Source: a bacterium UBP3_UBA6266 (GTDB lineage Bacteria; Auribacterota; UBA6266). From it: a stretch of 18,576 nt of DNA. A program made the translations under genes and the position numbers. The DNA lies in the NCBI GenBank assembly GCA_002440765.1, contig DJVC01000074.1, positions 1 to 18,576 on the forward strand. The letters are read 5' to 3'. The notes beneath the pieces are model-generated. The model was given only the letters and a program-made list of their open reading frames with translations. It was not told the DNA's origin and did not search any database. Positions 16,080 through 18,576 of this stretch are shown one piece after another. Each line of letters starts with the position of its first letter. The first letter of the stretch is position 1.

Positions 16080-16080
16080 A

Positions 16081-16166
16081 CAAATAGGGTATTCTGCTAA
16101 CTTTCAACTATCCAACCCTCCCCCCAGAAGGTTGTTGAGAAAGGGGTACCCTATCTAACTCTTTTT
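16081..16166 (+). ncRNA. Candidate structured RNA (small RNA or leader) with C-rich loop
   Basis: The plus strand can fold into one long imperfect hairpin. The outer stem is 84-95 with 143-154 (12 pairs including three G-U, counting from 16000). A small internal loop leads to the stem 102-107 with 135-140, then a 5-nt bulge, the stem 113-117 with 130-134, and a 12-nt loop reading CTCCCCCCAGAA. It begins right after the predicted start point of the site 1 promoter and is followed 6 nt later by CTTTTT. A C-rich loop could pair with Shine-Dalgarno sequences. It could equally be part of the lacI leader or be read on the minus strand. No family was recognised. Confidence 0.3.
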
Positions 16167-16249
16167 ATCAGCTTCGCCGCTTTTATTCCCTGTCAGCAAG
16201 ATAGCTTTTCCAAAACCATACCCAACAAAAATAATTATTCAAAAATTAC

Positions 16250-16283
16250 TTGAAATATTGTTAAAAATGTGTTACCGTTAACA
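16250..16283 (+). promoter_or_regulatory. Promoter-like element overlapping a LacI-type operator (site 2), upstream of lacI
   Basis: TTGAAA at 16250-16255 is followed after 14 nt by TGTTACCGTTAACA (16270-16283), one base different from site 1. The geometry is identical to site 1. It lies 28 bp before the lacI ATG, a natural place for autoregulation. The two palindrome centres are 204 bp apart. Confidence 0.6.
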
Positions 16284-16311
16284 CAGATAATAACATTCGC
16301 AGGGAGTTATT

Positions 16312-17322
16312 ATGGCTACAATTTCCGATATCTCAAAAAAGACGGGGTATTCAATAATGACGGTATCCCGTGTAATAAATAATTCCAAAAATGTCTCGGA
16401 AAAAGCAAGAAAAGCCATTGCAACAGCCGTTAAAGACTTCAATTACACTCCTAATTCAGCCGCGAGAAGGCTTGTAAAACAGAAATCACAGACCATAGGC
16501 CTTATAATCACGTATGAACAGATTTTTTCTTCATATTATTTTCTTACAATAATGAAAGGGATAGAAGAAAAACTCGAAAAAACGGATTACAACCTGATTA
16601 TGTACGCGTCCAACTCTCCCAACGTGTCTTCCGAAGCAAAACTGCTTAATCTTATCAACCAAAAGCTTATCGACGGGTTCCTTGTTATTGCCCCTTCGAA
16701 AGATGAGTTTTTCATGAATACACTGCACACAAACAAAATACCGACAGTAATCATCGGCGCGAGTTATCCTTTCTTCAACTGTGTCGATGTTGATAACAAC
16801 AAAGCAACTTTTCTCGGGATTGAATACTTAATAAAAAAGGGCCACAAATCCATAGGCATGATACGCGGCACAAAAAACAGATACGATGCGATAGAGAGAG
16901 AAAAAGCTTTTATTGAATGCCTCGAAAAACACGGGCTTGAAATAAATAAAAGATGGTTTATAGACGGGCAGTTTGAATACCGTCAGGCACATCTCAACAC
17001 CTTAAAACTTCTGGATGAAGGAACTTTACCTACGGCATTGTTTGCCGCTAACGATCTTATGGCGATAGGGTCCATGGACGCGCTGCATTCACGCAACGTC
17101 AAAATCCCCGGAGACATTTCAATAATAGGATTTGATGATATCGATCTCGCAAAATTAATACAACCACCTTTGACAACCGTCAGACAACCGCTTTATAATA
17201 TGGGAGAGGCAGCAGCTTCAAGAATAGTCGAGCTTGTTGAGAAAGGCGCAAAAAAAACCGCTTCCCAGACAATAAGAATGGACACCGAGATAGTGGAAAG
17301 AGAAAGCGTGAAAAAATTATGA
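16312..17322 (+). CDS. LacI-family transcriptional regulator
   Basis: The 336-aa protein begins with the canonical LacI helix-turn-helix ([20 protein letters not shown]), then the hinge helix region [17 protein letters not shown] periplasmic-binding-protein-like sensor domain (about 60-330) contains the typical [12 protein letters not shown] strand, [12 protein letters not shown] and [25 protein letters not shown]. The ligand, probably a sugar or derivative, cannot be predicted from this sequence. AGGGAG at 16301-16306 is the SD. Two LacI-type palindromes lie upstream, supporting autoregulation. Its stop overlaps the first pseudopilin start (ATGA), tying regulator and surface or secreted protein together. 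Confidence 0.93.
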   Translation: MATISDISKKTGYSIMTVSRVINNSKNVSEKARKAIATAVKDFNYTPNSAARRLVKQKSQTIGLIITYEQIFSSYYFLTIMKGIEEKLEKTDYNLIMYASNSPNVSSEAKLLNLINQKLIDGFLVIAPSKDEFFMNTLHTNKIPTVIIGASYPFFNCVDVDNNKATFLGIEYLIKKGHKSIGMIRGTKNRYDAIEREKAFIECLEKHGLEINKRWFIDGQFEYRQAHLNTLKLLDEGTLPTALFAANDLMAIGSMDALHSRNVKIPGDISIIGFDDIDLAKLIQPPLTTVRQPLYNMGEAAASRIVELVEKGAKKTASQTIRMDTEIVERESVKKL

Positions 17323-18173
17323 TCAATATGATTAAAAAGAAAAAAATCTTTTCGCTCTCTTACTCAAATTTTCATCTTAAGGGATTCCCCCCGTTAGAAA
17401 ACCATCATATGGAAAAAAGAGGCGGCGACGGCAGAAACCAAGACAAATGGTTTAGAACGGGGGCAGATTCAAAAACTATCGTAAAAAAGAATTCTCTAAC
17501 GGGGTTCACTCTTATAGAACTGCTCGTGGTAATAGCGATAATAGCGATTCTCGCCGGACTTCTTCTTCCGGTCTTAAAAAGAGCAAGGGAGCATTCCTAT
17601 ACCGCGTTGTGCCACTCCAACTTAAAACAAATCGGCAATGCAATTTATATGTATTCTCTCGATTATAGAGACCTTTTCCCTATTGCTATAACATTCTCAT
17701 GGGAACCTGAAGATTCAGGAGGCCCATGGATACCCAATCCAAATCCGGGAGGAGGAAATGAAAGATGGATTCAAGATGTATTAATCCCCTATCTGCACGG
17801 GGCTGTGGGAGATATGGGAGATATATGGAAATGCAGGGGACAGAGTGAGGCGGCTAAAACCATGTTTAATGAAACAGGATACAGGTATAACTACTGGTTC
17901 GCCATGGGCGGCGGAACAGCTTCTAACCAGACAGGCTACGGCGGACGAAAAATCGACACGGTTCCCAAGCCGACCGACGCTGTATTGGTTTATGATGTAG
18001 CCTTCGGAGATTGGGATAATCCGGGTCAGCCGGCATTACCCCATTATGGGATAAACGTTCTATATGTCGACGGTCATGTGGATTTTGTACCGGATAGAAT
18101 ATATTTTCAGCAGGAAATAGATAATGACGCAGAGCCTTACAACAGCCCTTTCAGAAGCAATGGCTGGCATTAA
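17319..18173 (+). CDS. Type IV pilin-like / type II secretion pseudopilin with H-x9-DG C-terminus
   Basis: The 284-aa protein carries a prepilin peptidase site, LTG62|F63[17 protein letters not shown], with the conserved Glu at +5 (E67) and the hydrophobic assembly helix. The rest is a periplasmic domain ending in [15 protein letters not shown], the H-x9-DG motif common in pseudopilins of planctomycete and lentisphaera-type bacteria. The leader before the cleavage glycine is 62 residues, basic and hydrophilic; most prepilin leaders are 5-20. An ATG at 17409 would shorten it to 32 but has no SD. The ATG at 17319 overlaps the lacI stop, suggesting coupling. Function (fibre, secretion or cell-surface glycan handling) is unknown. 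Confidence 0.85.
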   Translation: MINMIKKKKIFSLSYSNFHLKGFPPLENHHMEKRGGDGRNQDKWFRTGADSKTIVKKNSLTGFTLIELLVVIAIIAILAGLLLPVLKRAREHSYTALCHSNLKQIGNAIYMYSLDYRDLFPIAITFSWEPEDSGGPWIPNPNPGGGNERWIQDVLIPYLHGAVGDMGDIWKCRGQSEAAKTMFNETGYRYNYWFAMGGGTASNQTGYGGRKIDTVPKPTDAVLVYDVAFGDWDNPGQPALPHYGINVLYVDGHVDFVPDRIYFQQEIDNDAEPYNSPFRSNGWH

Positions 18174-18198
18174 AATTTGACGCGTATACAGGATTAAA

Positions 18199-18576
18199 AT
18201 GCAGTCTCAGAAAAGGGATAATCATAATATGAGGAAAAAGGAAAATTTCAGAGACGGATTTACGCTTATGGAACTTTTAATCGTACTGGGCGTAATCGCT
18301 ATTTTGAGCGGGATTCTCCTTCCCACTCTACAGAAAGCAAGGGAGCGGGGATACAGGTCTCTGTGCCAGTCCAATCTTAAACAATTAGGCGAGGCCATAT
18401 ATATATATACAATCGATAATAACAGGCTTTTCCCTTTTGCCACTTCTTTCGGCTGGGAACCGGTCGGGACATGGAATCCCAATCCATGGCAAAGGTGGCT
18501 TCAGGACAGATTGGTTCCCTATGTTGGAGGAGACCCGGCTTCATCAATTGACCCGGATGTATGGCTATGCAAAGCC
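18199..18576 (+). CDS. Second pseudopilin, 3' end outside the window
   Basis: Translation from the ATG at 18199 (AGGA at 18190-18193 as SD) stays open to the window edge, 126 codons. It has a 20-residue leader ending in G20, cleavage before FTLMELLIVLGVIAILSG, and Glu at +5 (E25). Downstream it parallels the first pseudopilin: ARERGYRSLCQSNLKQLGEA versus [20 protein letters not shown], then LFPFATSFGWEP versus [12 protein letters not shown], and a shared tryptophan-rich NPNP region. It is a diverged tandem paralogue 25 nt downstream, likely in the same transcript. Confidence 0.88.
   Translation, partial: MQSQKRDNHNMRKKENFRDGFTLMELLIVLGVIAILSGILLPTLQKARERGYRSLCQSNLKQLGEAIYIYTIDNNRLFPFATSFGWEPVGTWNPNPWQRWLQDRLVPYVGGDPASSIDPDVWLCKA

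Larger units (their letters stand above)
15993..16311. other. 319-bp divergent intergenic region between the carboxypeptidase and lacI
   Basis: No protein-coding gene is supported here. From left to right it holds an A/T-rich stretch before the carboxypeptidase start, a TTGACA-linked palindrome (16046-16079), a long imperfect hairpin with C-rich loop (16084-16154), a short U-tract (CTTTTT, 16161-16166), and a second palindrome with the same -35 spacing (16250-16283) just before lacI. Confidence 0.8.

Noticed and set aside
16171..16188. AGC-TTCGCC-GCT followed by TTTTATT as a terminator
   Set aside because: The stem is only three base pairs, too weak to support.

Overview
The window reads as a bacterial chromosome segment of moderate to low GC with compact gene packing. 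Many neighbouring genes share 4-nt start/stop overlaps, and two convergent pairs leave no room for terminators. No insertion sequence, integrase, phage gene or CRISPR array is visible. The RND efflux genes with a TolC-type outer-membrane partner, together with periplasmic and secreted proteins, point to a diderm organism. Two tandem pseudopilins whose helices are of the GFTLIELL type, one ending in an H-x9-DG motif, placed next to a LacI regulator, are a pattern I associate with Lentisphaerota, Planctomycetota and related candidate phyla. That placement is inference; the phylum cannot be fixed from this sequence alone.

Layout. At 1-24 is the 3' end of a transfer-messenger RNA (or tRNA-Ala), followed by a hairpin. 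Positions 225-2755 hold small or poorly known proteins: a two-helix membrane protein (-), a stand-alone C39-type cysteine peptidase (+), a zinc-ribbon membrane protein (-) and a ParB-fold protein (+). The last overlaps a calcineurin-like phosphoesterase (+, to 3486). Next come two head-to-tail minus-strand genes, a secreted clan GH-A glycoside hydrolase (3490-5085) and pyruvate kinase (5088-6500).

The centre is a five-gene minus-strand efflux operon read from 13033 to 6613: MarR regulator, TolC-like channel, periplasmic adaptor, RND pump, PII-like transporter-associated protein. The first four are linked by ATGA overlaps. The likely promoter has a direct repeat beside its start point that would suit MarR autorepression. 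The adaptor lacks the long helical hairpin of AcrA/MexA. Upstream on the same strand lie a D,D-carboxypeptidase with a C-terminal peptidoglycan-binding domain (15992-14949) and an overlapping YgiQ-family radical SAM protein.

The right end (16312-18576) is a plus-strand lacI-type regulator, an overlapping pseudopilin with an unusually long leader, and a second pseudopilin cut by the window edge. The 319-bp gap between dacF and lacI is the most interesting non-coding stretch. It has two copies of a LacI/CcpA-type palindrome, TGTTAMCGTTAACA, each exactly 14 nt after a -35-like TTGAMA. Between them is a long imperfect hairpin with a C-rich loop, which may be a small RNA or structured leader controlled by the adjacent regulator.
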